Below are positions 27,976 to 36,261 of a stretch of 44,833 bases of DNA, in pieces (position 1 is the first letter of the stretch; every line of letters starts with the position of its first letter). A program made the position numbers and the translations under genes. Origin of the DNA: Alteromonadaceae bacterium (GTDB taxonomy: Bacteria > Pseudomonadota > Gammaproteobacteria > Pseudomonadales > Oleiphilaceae); contig JABXHG010000118.1 of NCBI GenBank assembly GCA_013393545.1, positions 1-44,833 of the forward strand, read 5' to 3'. A model generated the notes under the pieces. The model saw only the letters and a list, made by a program, of their open reading frames with translations, did no database searches and was not told the origin of the DNA.

Positions 27976-28673
27976 ACGAACAGGACCATTCCTTCACCGA
28001 GGCCCAGCGCGAAGGCCTGTACCGGGCCATCTTTGAACGCCGGGACGTGCGCTCGCAATTCCTGCCGGACGCCATTCCCGATGACGTGCTGGCTCGCTTG
28101 CTGGAGGCCGCCCACCACGCCCCGTCGGTGGGTTTCATGCAGCCCTGGGATTTCATCGTGATCGACAGCGTGGCCGTGCGCCAGCAGGTGCTGGACAGCT
28201 TCAACGAGGAAAACGACCGGGCGGCGGCCAACTACCAGGGCGAACGCCAGGAGCGGTACCGGAGCCTGAAGCTCCAGGGCATTCTCGACAGCCCCATTAA
28301 CCTCTGCATCACCTGTGACCGCAGCCGGGGCGGGCCGAACGTGCTTGGGCGCAACTCCATCATGGAGATGGACCTGTTCAGCACCTGCCTGGCGGTACAG
28401 AACCTGTGGCTGGCCGCCCGCGCGGAGAATATCGGCGTGGGTTGGGTCAGTATCCTCAGCCAGGACCGGCTGGCGGAGATCCTGCAGTTGCCGGAGCACG
28501 TCTACCCGCTGGCCTACCTGTGCCTGGGGTATGTCAGCGAGTTTCTTGAGCAGCCGGAGTTGCAAGCCAAGGGCTGGCGCTCGCGGTTGCCATTGGAGGA
28601 GCTGGTGCATGGCAACCAGTGGTCGGCACCATTAACCAACGAACGACTGATAGCGCGTTTGAAGAAATGCTGA
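27972..28673 (+). CDS. bluB: 5,6-Dimethylbenzimidazole synthase BluB
   Basis: 233-aa flavin-destructase of the nitroreductase fold that converts reduced FMN and oxygen to 5,6-dimethylbenzimidazole, the base used by CobT. The family blocks are [14 protein letters not shown] (about 20-33), [17 protein letters not shown] (45-61), [17 protein letters not shown], and [23 protein letters not shown] 27972 overlaps the cobQ stop (ATGA); the frame is open further upstream only as a shadow of cobQ. Its presence implies aerobic synthesis of the lower ligand by the host itself. It is the last gene of this run; the oppositely oriented HEPN gene ends 21 bases later. Confidence 0.94.
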   Translation: MNEQDHSFTEAQREGLYRAIFERRDVRSQFLPDAIPDDVLARLLEAAHHAPSVGFMQPWDFIVIDSVAVRQQVLDSFNEENDRAAANYQGERQERYRSLKLQGILDSPINLCITCDRSRGGPNVLGRNSIMEMDLFSTCLAVQNLWLAARAENIGVGWVSILSQDRLAEILQLPEHVYPLAYLCLGYVSEFLEQPELQAKGWRSRLPLEELVHGNQWSAPLTNERLIARLKKC

Positions 28674-28694
28674 ATAACCCAGCTTCCAGGCCTC

Positions 28695-29114
28695 TCACTC
28701 CTTGATAGGAGGTAGAGACTCAACAAGCTCCTGGAGTTCTCCGGCGATAGCAATCAGCTCCTTGAGTAATTGGGGGTTCACATCGACCTGCCCCTCGTAC
28801 TCAGCCAGGTTGCGTTCGGAATGGCATTTATCCAGTACTCGCCACTTACCATTGGGTAAGCCCACGGTGTGTTGTAGACATTGAAAAACGATATAGCGGC
28901 TTTCGGAGCGATAGCCGTGCCATCTCAATGCCGCAAGAGACAAGGCGTGTGCAGCTCCATAGGCAAGAGAAAACTGGCTGTCAGCAGATAGTCCTTCAAG
29001 GCTGGCGTCCCGGAGTTTGATGTCTGCTGCCCGGAGCATTCCTTCGAATTCCTTTTTATCGGGCTTTTCGACCTTTAGTCGATGAATTTTGACCAGATTG
29101 TCGAGCGCTTCCAT
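28695..29114 (-). CDS. HEPN domain protein, partner of wHTH-nucleotidyltransferase
   Basis: 139-aa all-helical protein of the HEPN type. The central part FSLAYGAAHALSLAALRWHG and the later HSERNLAEYEG fit this family of small HEPN proteins that accompany nucleotidyltransferase genes. The usual HEPN RNase motif is R-x4-6-H; here Arg101-Asn102 is followed by Tyr106 where His is normally found, so RNase activity is doubtful or altered. AAGGA precedes ATG 29114. It lies 15 bases downstream of the nucleotidyltransferase gene, in one operon. By analogy with HepT/MntA it would be the toxin-like partner; this is an inference. Confidence 0.75.
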   Translation of the reverse strand: MEALDNLVKIHRLKVEKPDKKEFEGMLRAADIKLRDASLEGLSADSQFSLAYGAAHALSLAALRWHGYRSESRYIVFQCLQHTVGLPNGKWRVLDKCHSERNLAEYEGQVDVNPQLLKELIAIAGELQELVESLPPIKE

Positions 29115-29129
29115 GCGAGATCCTTTTCG

Positions 29130-29708
29130 TTAATGCCCAAACGTTAGCTCAATGCGGGGTTGCTCCAGAACCCTTGTCACGAAGCTTTGCTGTTCCTGAA
29201 CCCGTCTTTCGAAATCAGACACAGAGTATAGCGTGGGGTTGATAGTTCTTTGTAGTTGCTTCTCCGCAGGTGTCAACAGTTCCATGATGTCGCTGTAGCT
29301 GAGCTCGTCGCCGATCAACATTAGATCAATATCGCTGTCGGCATGGGCTTCACCTTTGGCAACAGAACCATAGATGAATGCGTGCTCGATATGGTTTGAT
29401 AACGGTGCGAGGGCCTTTTGAACAACGTCGGCTACGCCAAAGGTTTTTTGGACAATGTTTGCCAAGTCCCGAAAAATCGGATTTTGAGTATTTGCTTGGT
29501 AGTGATTCTGGTTGCCTCGGGACATCATGCTAACCAGCCCTGAGTCCGTTAACTTGCCCAGTTCCCTTACGACGGAGCCTCGGCCGATCTGTGCCATTCG
29601 CATCAACTCGTTAAGATAGAAGCTTTGGTCTGGATGGCCATAAAGAATGGCGAGCAGGCGTTGTTGGGTTTTGGTGAAAAGGGCGTCACCGATACTTGTG
29701 CCGGGCAT
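29130..29708 (-). CDS. Winged-HTH nucleotidyltransferase (MNT-type)
   Basis: 192-aa fusion of a DNA-binding and an enzymatic domain. Residues about 10-75 form a winged helix (FYLNELMRMAQIGRGSVVRE, then LTDSGLVSMMSRGNQNHYQ). Residues about 90-192 form a minimal nucleotidyltransferase with YGSVAKGEAHADSDIDLMLI, where Gly114-Ser115 and Asp126/Asp128 are the metal and nucleotide motif. Known MntA proteins AMPylate a Tyr in their HEPN partner; here the extra HTH suggests it also regulates the operon. The start is ATG 29708. A four-copy 21-bp operator-like array lies just upstream and separates it from the divergent glycosylase gene. Confidence 0.85.
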   Translation of the reverse strand: MPGTSIGDALFTKTQQRLLAILYGHPDQSFYLNELMRMAQIGRGSVVRELGKLTDSGLVSMMSRGNQNHYQANTQNPIFRDLANIVQKTFGVADVVQKALAPLSNHIEHAFIYGSVAKGEAHADSDIDLMLIGDELSYSDIMELLTPAEKQLQRTINPTLYSVSDFERRVQEQQSFVTRVLEQPRIELTFGH

Positions 29709-29741
29709 TGGTATGCTTGTCTCTATTCAGAAGTCCTGTTC

Positions 29742-29822
29742 TGGGTACTATAGTACCCAAATTGGGTATGACAAGTCCCAATATGGGTACGATAGGTCCC
29801 AGATTGGGTACAGTGGGCCGCG
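29742..29822. promoter_or_regulatory. Four-copy 21-bp-period operator-like array
   Basis: Four copies of a unit beginning TGGGTAC start at 29742, 29763, 29784 and 29805, exactly 21 bp apart. Between adjacent units lie near-perfect dyads: CCCAAATTGGG (29756-29766), CCCAATATGGG (29777-29787) and CCCAGATTGGG (29798-29808). The first unit is itself a perfect 16-bp palindrome, GGGTACTATAGTACCC (29743-29758). Two helical turns per unit places all sites on one DNA face, which suits cooperative binding. It lies between divergent genes; the encoded winged-HTH protein is the natural candidate ligand. Confidence 0.85.
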
Positions 29823-29843
29823 AGAGTTTATAAAGGAGCCACT

Positions 29844-30512
29844 ATGGAGTTCTCCACGTTTTACGACCAGGCACTAATGCGCAAAGGCGGCGAAGCCGCC
29901 CTCCAATCAATGCTTCCTGCGGTGGTGGAAAAAAGCCGCCTGGCGGACATCAGCGACGACCGCTACCTGTCCGAGATGACTCGCTGCATCTTCAAGGCGG
30001 GCTTTGTCTGGCGGGTGATCGAGAATAAATGGGCGGACTTTGAGGCGGCCTTTGAGGGCTTTGTGCCCGCCTACTGGCAGCAGGTGCCGCCGGAGGTGTT
30101 GGAGGAACTGGCCAAGGACGAGCGCATCGTGCGCAACCTGCAGAAGATCCGCACGGTGCCGGAGAATGCCCGGATGATCATGGATGTGGTGAAGGATCAT
30201 GGCAGCTTTGGCCGCTTCCTGGCCGATTGGCCCAGCACCGATCAGGCCGGGTTACTGCTGTACCTCAAGCGCAACGGCTGCCGGCTGGGTGGCAATTCTG
30301 CCCAGTATTTTCTGCGCCGCGTGGGCTGGGATGGCTTCATCCTGTCCCGGGACGTGGTCACCGCCCTGATCCGGGCGGAGATTCTGGATGCGTCGCCCAC
30401 CAGCCAGAAGGGGCTGAAACAGGTGCAGGCGGCGTTCAACCAGTGGCATGAGGAAACCGGGCTGCCGTTCAGCCATCTGTCGCGGGTTGTTTCTTTTACC
30501 GTGGATAACTGA
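29844..30512 (+). CDS. DNA-3-methyladenine glycosylase I family protein
   Basis: 222-aa protein that resembles the Tag (adenine glycosylase) family, which excises 3-methyladenine from alkylated DNA. Recognised blocks are FYDQALMRKGGEAALQSMLP at the start, LSEMTRCIFKAGFVWRVIENKW, VRNLQKIRTVPENARM, HGSFGRFLADWPS and RLGGNSAQYFLRRVGWDGF. This divergent branch differs from E. coli Tag, and zinc-binding residues were not identified, so the activity is inferred. The start ATG 29844 has AAAGGAG at normal spacing. The gene is divergent from the wHTH-MNT/HEPN operon across the 21-bp operator array and may share its control. Confidence 0.78.
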   Translation: MEFSTFYDQALMRKGGEAALQSMLPAVVEKSRLADISDDRYLSEMTRCIFKAGFVWRVIENKWADFEAAFEGFVPAYWQQVPPEVLEELAKDERIVRNLQKIRTVPENARMIMDVVKDHGSFGRFLADWPSTDQAGLLLYLKRNGCRLGGNSAQYFLRRVGWDGFILSRDVVTALIRAEILDASPTSQKGLKQVQAAFNQWHEETGLPFSHLSRVVSFTVDN

Positions 30513-30531
30513 GCCTATACCTGGGGGCGGA

Positions 30532-30638
30532 CAGTTTGGGGGTAGTCTTTCCAAAACACGCTGTGAATACGTCCATGTAGCGCTCGAGCTCCGCCATCCC
30601 TGGCTCCGCACGGTTTTGGAAAGACTACCCCCAAACTG
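30532..30638. repeat. Long intergenic inverted repeat, copy D
   Basis: Perfect 26-bp inverted arms at 30532-30557 and 30613-30638 enclose a core with ACACGCTGTGAATACGTCC followed by a CGCCATCCCTGG hairpin head. It lies between convergent genes (glycosylase and cobS), where it can work as a two-way RNA stem. The core is almost the same as the reverse complement of copy C, while the arm sequences differ: arms have coevolved as pairs. Confidence 0.87.
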
Positions 30639-30662
30639 CCGAACAGGCTATTGAGTTTGCGT

Positions 30663-31424
30663 TCAGAGAAAAAGCAAAAGCACCAGTTCGCTCAGCACGA
30701 CACTAGCCCCCAGAGCATCGCCGGTATAACCACCCAGCTGGCGTTTGAGATACGCGCCCCAGCACAGAGCCACCAACAGCACCGCCGCCAGGGTGCCGGT
30801 GATCAGGAACGGGTGCCAGAATGAGAGAGTGCCCGAAAGCACCATGACAAAACCAACGGCGGCCAGCAGGCGGGCGGTGGAGAAGCCGTCCGCCACCGGT
30901 TTGGATTTGCTTTTGTCCGGATCGGTCACGTAGTTGAGTGTGGCCATCAACAGCAGGGGCGTGAGCCGCGCGACCGCCGGGGCGGCCAGCAGCGCCACCC
31001 AGAGCTGATCGGCTTCGGCCAACAGCGTCACTTTCAGTAGTAGTGCCATCACCAGAGTCACGGTGCCGTAAGTGCCGATGCGGCTGTCTTTCATGATCGC
31101 CAGGCGCTTTTCCACCGTGTAGCCCCCACCCAGGGCATCCACGCTGTCGGCCAGGCCGTCTTCGTGGAAGGCGCCCGTCAGGAACAGGTGCACGATCATC
31201 ACCAGGATGATCGAGACCAGGGGGCTGAAGGCCAGGCTCAGCAGGCCGTACACGCACAGGTAAATGACGCCCAGCATCAGGCCCACCAGGGGGAAATACA
31301 GGCTGCTCTGGTTCATCAGGCGCTGGGAGTAGTCAATCTTCGCCAGCATGGGAATGCGGGTGAGAAACCCCACGGCCAGCCAGAAGGCCTGCCATTCGCG
31401 TTTGAAGCTGGGCTCGGTGGGCAT
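30663..31424 (-). CDS. cobS: Adenosylcobinamide-GDP ribazoletransferase (cobalamin synthase)
   Basis: 253-aa inner-membrane enzyme that condenses adenosylcobinamide-GDP with alpha-ribazole (or its phosphate), finishing the nucleotide loop. Family blocks are FWLAVGFLTRIPML, YFPLVGLMLG, LTGAFHEDGLADSVDALGGG (acidic metal site), RLAIMKDSRIGTYGTVTLVM and GGYTGDALGASVVLSELVLL, with about six helices. GGAGA lies five bases before ATG 31424. It is separated from the other B12 genes by the HEPN/MNT and glycosylase genes and repeat copy D. Confidence 0.95.
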   Translation of the reverse strand: MPTEPSFKREWQAFWLAVGFLTRIPMLAKIDYSQRLMNQSSLYFPLVGLMLGVIYLCVYGLLSLAFSPLVSIILVMIVHLFLTGAFHEDGLADSVDALGGGYTVEKRLAIMKDSRIGTYGTVTLVMALLLKVTLLAEADQLWVALLAAPAVARLTPLLLMATLNYVTDPDKSKSKPVADGFSTARLLAAVGFVMVLSGTLSFWHPFLITGTLAAVLLVALCWGAYLKRQLGGYTGDALGASVVLSELVLLLFL

Positions 31425-31516
31425 GGGCGTCTCCGGGGATTGGTGAAAACGCCCATTGTACCGGTTAAGCGGCCATGGTGAATGCTGTTAATTCAAGGCG
31501 TTGCGCACCGCTCCAA

Positions 31517-32041
31517 TCACGCCATGCGTTTCATGATGCGGTCCCCCAGCATGTACTGGTGCGCCAAGGCAGCGGCCACGTGCAGGCCAATCATGACCCA
31601 GAGGGCATTGGCCAGGGCTTCGTGCAGGTCTTCGCCGCTGTCTTCCAGCCATTCGATCTCGGGGCCGTAACCCACCAGAGTCCAGCCGAAGAAACTCACC
31701 GTTTCGCCCTCACCGATGGAAGTGGCCAGGCCGGTCAGTGGCATCAGGATCATCAGGGCGTACAGTGCCAGGTGTCCCAGCCGTGCCATGGTGGCCCAGT
31801 GTGCCGGTGGTTGTACCCGCGAGCGATTGAGCCCGCGCCACAGGCCCCGAAGCAGCACCAGGGCAAACAGCGCCAGCCCCAGGCTCTGGTGCCAGACCAT
31901 GAGCGAGTGCTCGGACAGGCTGTCTTCCAGTGCTTCGAACCAGACCTCGCTGGCCAGCATGATCAGCAGCAGGAGCGCCATGCCCCAGTGCAGGGCCCGG
32001 GCCACGGCGCCGTAGCGGTTTTCGGTATCCATCAGTGTCAT
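31517..32041 (-). CDS. Cytochrome b561 family protein
   Basis: 174-aa four-helix inner-membrane cytochrome that probably binds two haems b and moves electrons between quinol and periplasmic partners. Haem-ligand histidines are expected in VARALHWGMALL, MVWHQSLGLALF, GHLALYALMILMPLTG and GLHVAAALAHQYMLGDR, all present as in YodB/CybB-type proteins. The start ATG 32041 has AAGGAG at seven bases. It lies 59 bases downstream of the secreted PepSY-like gene and most likely shares its transcript. The adjacent divergent two-component system may control both. Confidence 0.9.
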   Translation of the reverse strand: MTLMDTENRYGAVARALHWGMALLLLIMLASEVWFEALEDSLSEHSLMVWHQSLGLALFALVLLRGLWRGLNRSRVQPPAHWATMARLGHLALYALMILMPLTGLATSIGEGETVSFFGWTLVGYGPEIEWLEDSGEDLHEALANALWVMIGLHVAAALAHQYMLGDRIMKRMA

Positions 32042-32100
32042 GAGTCATCTCCTTGAGCACGGGGCGGACCAGGGTTGGCGCCCGCCCGTGGGTGAAGCTA

Positions 32101-32445
32101 TTAATCCCGGCGATTGCCGCGAACCGGAGCGCCGTAGCGATTGAACTCCTGTTCTCGCATCAGGTTGTTGTCGGCATCCCGCAGTCGCACCCGATAAGTG
32201 CCGTCCTCGGTTTCGTCCACGGAGACCTGGACGCCCGGGCCAAACCGGCGCAGTGCCTGGCCATAGGCCATGATGCGCATTTCTTCGGTGCTGTACTGCT
32301 TCAGGTCGGACTGCATCCGCCGATCGTCGTCGCGATATTCGTAGCGATCGTCGTCCCAGTAATCGTCGTCGGCGGACACCAGCAGGGGTGCGGTGCTCAG
32401 CAGGGCGGCTGCCGACAGGGCTGCGATGGTGGTGGTTTTTTTCAT
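32101..32445 (-). CDS. Secreted acidic PepSY-like protein
   Basis: 114-aa small periplasmic protein. The signal peptide MKKTTTIAALSAAALLSTAP ends near VSA-DD; a very acidic Asp/Tyr stretch follows (DDDYWDDDRYEYRDDDRR, residues 27-43), then one PepSY-like unit (LKQYSTEEMRIMAYGQALRR to FNRYGAP). The start ATG 32445 has AAGGAG at normal spacing; the longer frame adds no signal. Proteins of this kind often accompany cytochrome b561 and OmpR-type two-component genes. The acidic run could bind metal ions, which would match the His/Asp-rich loop of the neighbouring sensor kinase. PepSY assignment is tentative. Confidence 0.75.
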   Translation of the reverse strand: MKKTTTIAALSAAALLSTAPLLVSADDDYWDDDRYEYRDDDRRMQSDLKQYSTEEMRIMAYGQALRRFGPGVQVSVDETEDGTYRVRLRDADNNLMREQEFNRYGAPVRGNRRD

Positions 32446-32525
32446 GATGTAACTCCTTATTGATTGAACCCATGGAACCGCGATGGGGTGACATCGCTGG
32501 TTGAGGGTTATTCCAACAGGCAAAC

Positions 32526-32574
32526 GTCGCAGAAATGTCTCGGAGTCATGGCGAATTTGTCGCAAATTGTCTCA
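32526..32574. promoter_or_regulatory. Candidate response-regulator binding repeats
   Basis: In the divergent region between the PepSY-like gene and the response regulator, GTCGCA (32526) is followed by GTCTCG 11 bases later, and GTCGCA (32559) by GTCTCA 10 bases later. Direct half-sites about one helical turn apart are what OmpR-family regulators bind. The regulator encoded at 32670 is the likely ligand. The match is found by eye and is short. Confidence 0.4.
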
Positions 32575-32669
32575 AGGGAGAGCTTCGCGACATTTTTTGA
32601 CAACCTTCTGCCCAAGAGGCCGGCCGACTTCCCTATAATCGGGGCACCGGTACCCAGAGGGAGCTATCC

Positions 32670-33391
<722 letters not shown>

Positions 33392-33395
<4 letters not shown>

Positions 33396-34840
33396 GGCTC
33401 TGGCCCCGACGCGCGGCCGGGCAGTTGGCGTTGCTGTTGGTCCTGGTGCTGCTGGTGGCGCAGGTGATCACCATTGCCATCCTTGCCGGCGAGCGCCAGG
33501 GTGCCCTGCGCAGTGCCAGCCTGGAGCACGTGCTGCAGCGGGTGGCCGACGCCCATGCGTTGCTCGATACCACCGACCCGGAGCGCCAGGAGCGGGTACT
33601 GCGAGCGCTTTCCAGCCCGACCCTGCAACTTTCCATCGACACAACGCCCTACCTGCCCCGCGATGATAGTTCGGCCATGCTCGGGCGGCTGGCCCGGGAG
33701 TTTGAAACGCCCCCGACCGGCATGCGCGCCACCATGGAGATGGATGAAGAAGAATGCTTGCCTGACCGTTATCGTCACCGTGAGGAAGACCATGACCGGG
33801 ACGATGACGATCATGATGAGGACCACGACGAAGACCATGATGAAAAAGACGAAGATCACGAGGACGAGTACCACGAAGAGGGCGATGACCGGCACGAATG
33901 CCCGCCCATTCTGACCGCCTCGCTGCCCCTGGCGTCCGGGCAATGGCTTAACGCCCAGGCCCAGCCACCGGCGCCTTCCTGGCTCTGGCTCAAGGCGACC
34001 CTCACCAGCGTGGGTATTACCGCGGTGCTGCTGGTGTTAACCCTCGTGCTGGCGATTCGCCGCATTCTGCATCCGGTGAACGAGCTTAGCCGCGCCGCCC
34101 GAGCGTTCGGGCGGGGTGAAAAAATCGAGACGCCGGAGCGGGGCCCCGAGGATATCCGGGAAGTGACCCGTGCCTTCAACGAGATGCAGCATCAAGTCAG
34201 CCGGGCTCAGGAGGATCAGGCCCGCTTGTTGGCGGCCCTGGCCCACGACCTGAGAACACCGATCACCTCCATGCGCCTGCGGGTGGAGATGTTGCCAGCC
34301 GGGGAAGATCGAAACCGGTTGTTGGATTCGTTGCGGGAAATGCAGCAATTGGCGGAATCCACGCTGGATTTCATTCGGGGCAGTACCACCGAGTCGCACC
34401 GGAAATACGATCTGGCCTCGTTGCTGGACAGCCTGTGTGGTGATCTGCAGGAGGTGGGGCTGGCCGTGAACCTGGCCGAGAGTTCGCGCTGCGTGCTTCA
34501 GGGTCAGCCAGAGGCGGCCAGACGCGCGCTGCGTAATCTTATTGAGAATGCCGTTAATTATGGCCAGCAGGCGAATGTGGCGCTGGCCTGTAACCAGCGC
34601 GACGCCATCGTGACCATCACCGACCAGGGGCCGGGGATACCGGCGTCCGAACACGAACGGGTGTTCCAGCCATTTTACCGGCTGGAGCAGTCCCGCAGTC
34701 GCGATACTGGTGGTGCCGGGCTCGGCCTGGCCATTGCCCGCACCCTGGTTCGCGCAATGGGAGGCGACATTGAGCTTGGTACCGGTCCGGATGGCAGAGG
34801 GCTACAGGTGACCGTCAGACTACCCAGGGAGGCGCTGTAA
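33392..34840 (+). CDS. Sensor histidine kinase with His/Asp/Glu-rich periplasmic loop
   Basis: 482-aa inner-membrane kinase. Order: first helix (about 11-31), periplasmic domain (about 32-195), second helix (about 203-221), HAMP (about 222-275), dimerisation domain with phosphoacceptor His285 in ALAHDLRTPITSM, and ATPase domain with NLIENAVNYG, ITDQGPGIPASE and GGAGLGLAIARTLV. Residues 118-170 of the periplasmic part are almost only His, Asp, Glu and a few Arg/Lys, bounded by Cys122 and Cys170; this strongly suggests metal-ion binding. It overlaps the regulator gene by four bases and ends tail-to-tail with another kinase gene, leaving 14 bases. Confidence 0.92.
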
Positions 34841-34854
34841 GCCCCGGTTTCCCG

Positions 34855-36261
34855 TTATGCCCTGGCGGATGGCAGCCAGATATGCACGCAAAGGCCCGAC
34901 CCGCCATCGGCCCGGTCGGCCAGCGATAACTGGCCGCCGTGCAGCTCGGCAATACGGCGGGCAATGGCCAGGCCCAGGCCGGCACCTCCCCCAACACGTT
35001 GGTCGAGCCGGACAAAACGGCTCAGTGCCCGTTCCCGCTCCGTTTCGGGAATGCCCGGGCCCTGGTCGCAAACGATAATTGAATACCCCTCATCCTCTGC
35101 TGACAGCGTGGTGGTGATGGTGGTGTTTTCCGGGCTGTACTGGATGGCGTTGGCCAACAGTGAACGCATCAGAGTATTGGTCAGGGCGCTGTGGCAAGGC
35201 ACCACCGCCTGTCCTTTGGTATTGTCTTCCAGAATCGGTTCGATGTTTTTCTTCAGCGCCAGCGGCACGACATCCGCGATGCTTTGTTCGATCAGTGCCG
35301 ACAGATTGTGTTGATCCGGCGCGAAATCCGTTCCGGCATCCACCCGGCTCAACAACAGCATCTGCTCAACCAGGTGCACCATTCGGTCTACGGCCTGGGT
35401 CAGGTTGCGGAATTGCTCGGGATTATCCGTGCAGGCCTTTTCCAGGTTTAGCCGCAACACGGCCAGGGGCGTGCGCAACTCATGGGCGGCATCGGCGGAG
35501 AAGCGCCGCTCCCGTTCCAGCGCCAGGTTCAGGCGTTTGAGCAGGCCGTTCACCGCCTGAACCAGCCCCGCCACTTCTTTTGGGGCCTGGCGGGCATCCA
35601 GTGGATGAATGTGCTCCGGGGCCATGTCACGTACCGGGGCTTCGAGGCGGCGTAGGGGCCTGAAACTCAGTTGGGTGGCGGCAATCACGGCCAGCGCCAG
35701 TAACGGCAGGGCGATTAATAGCGGCAGAACGTTGCCAAGTGCCAGTTCCTGGCTGAGTTCCTGGCGTATGTCCTCCCGCTGGGCGGTGCGAATCCAGAAG
35801 CCGGTCTGCGGATCCCGCAGGGTAAAGGTGCGCCAGCGATAACCGGTGGATTCGGCCCAGGTATAACCGGGCGCCAGCCCCTTGCTGTCGTCGGCTTTCA
35901 GCGTGTCGAGCAGCGGCTCGCCTTCCGAACTCCAGACTTCGAACGCCAGTTTCTTTTCATACTTGTGGCCGGCCCCATCGGGCAGGATTTCGTTCTGGTC
36001 GGCCTCCATTTCGTTCGCCGGTAGGCCAACGTCGGGAAGCTGCAGGGTGTCACGGAGCGTGGAGGAGAGCTGGTCCACCGATTGCGTCTCCACCAGGTGC
36101 CGGACCACCCCCTGGACAATCCGGGTGCTCTGGGCCAATTGAGCGTCGAACAGTTCCTCCAGTTCGTGGTTACTCTCGACGTAACTCCAGCCAGCGGCGG
36201 CAGTGGCAATCAACAGGACGGCGGAGGTAACCAGAACGATCAGTGTGCGGGTTAGTGACAT
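34855..36261 (-). CDS. Sensor histidine kinase, QseC/PmrB-like
   Basis: 468-aa inner-membrane kinase with a first helix (about 6-26), a two-component-sensor N-terminal periplasmic domain (from SYVESNHELEELFDAQLAQS to about 170), a second helix (LPLLIALPLLALAVIAATQ), HAMP-like linker, His in FSADAAHELRTPLAVLRLN, and ATPase motifs LLANAIQYSPENTTI, VCDQGPGIPETERE and GGGAGLGLAIARRIA. Its ATG overlaps the stop of its response regulator by 10 bases. It ends the leftward gtrA-gtrB-ArnT-like-RR-HK unit, so it probably senses an envelope signal that governs the glycan or lipid A modification genes before it. Confidence 0.9.
   Translation of the reverse strand: MSLTRTLIVLVTSAVLLIATAAAGWSYVESNHELEELFDAQLAQSTRIVQGVVRHLVETQSVDQLSSTLRDTLQLPDVGLPANEMEADQNEILPDGAGHKYEKKLAFEVWSSEGEPLLDTLKADDSKGLAPGYTWAESTGYRWRTFTLRDPQTGFWIRTAQREDIRQELSQELALGNVLPLLIALPLLALAVIAATQLSFRPLRRLEAPVRDMAPEHIHPLDARQAPKEVAGLVQAVNGLLKRLNLALERERRFSADAAHELRTPLAVLRLNLEKACTDNPEQFRNLTQAVDRMVHLVEQMLLLSRVDAGTDFAPDQHNLSALIEQSIADVVPLALKKNIEPILEDNTKGQAVVPCHSALTNTLMRSLLANAIQYSPENTTITTTLSAEDEGYSIIVCDQGPGIPETERERALSRFVRLDQRVGGGAGLGLAIARRIAELHGGQLSLADRADGGSGLCVHIWLPSARA

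Noticed and set aside
29742..29822. CRISPR-like array
   Set aside because: Units are 21 bp with no separate spacers, only four copies, and internal dyads; no cas genes are present. It fits an operator array.
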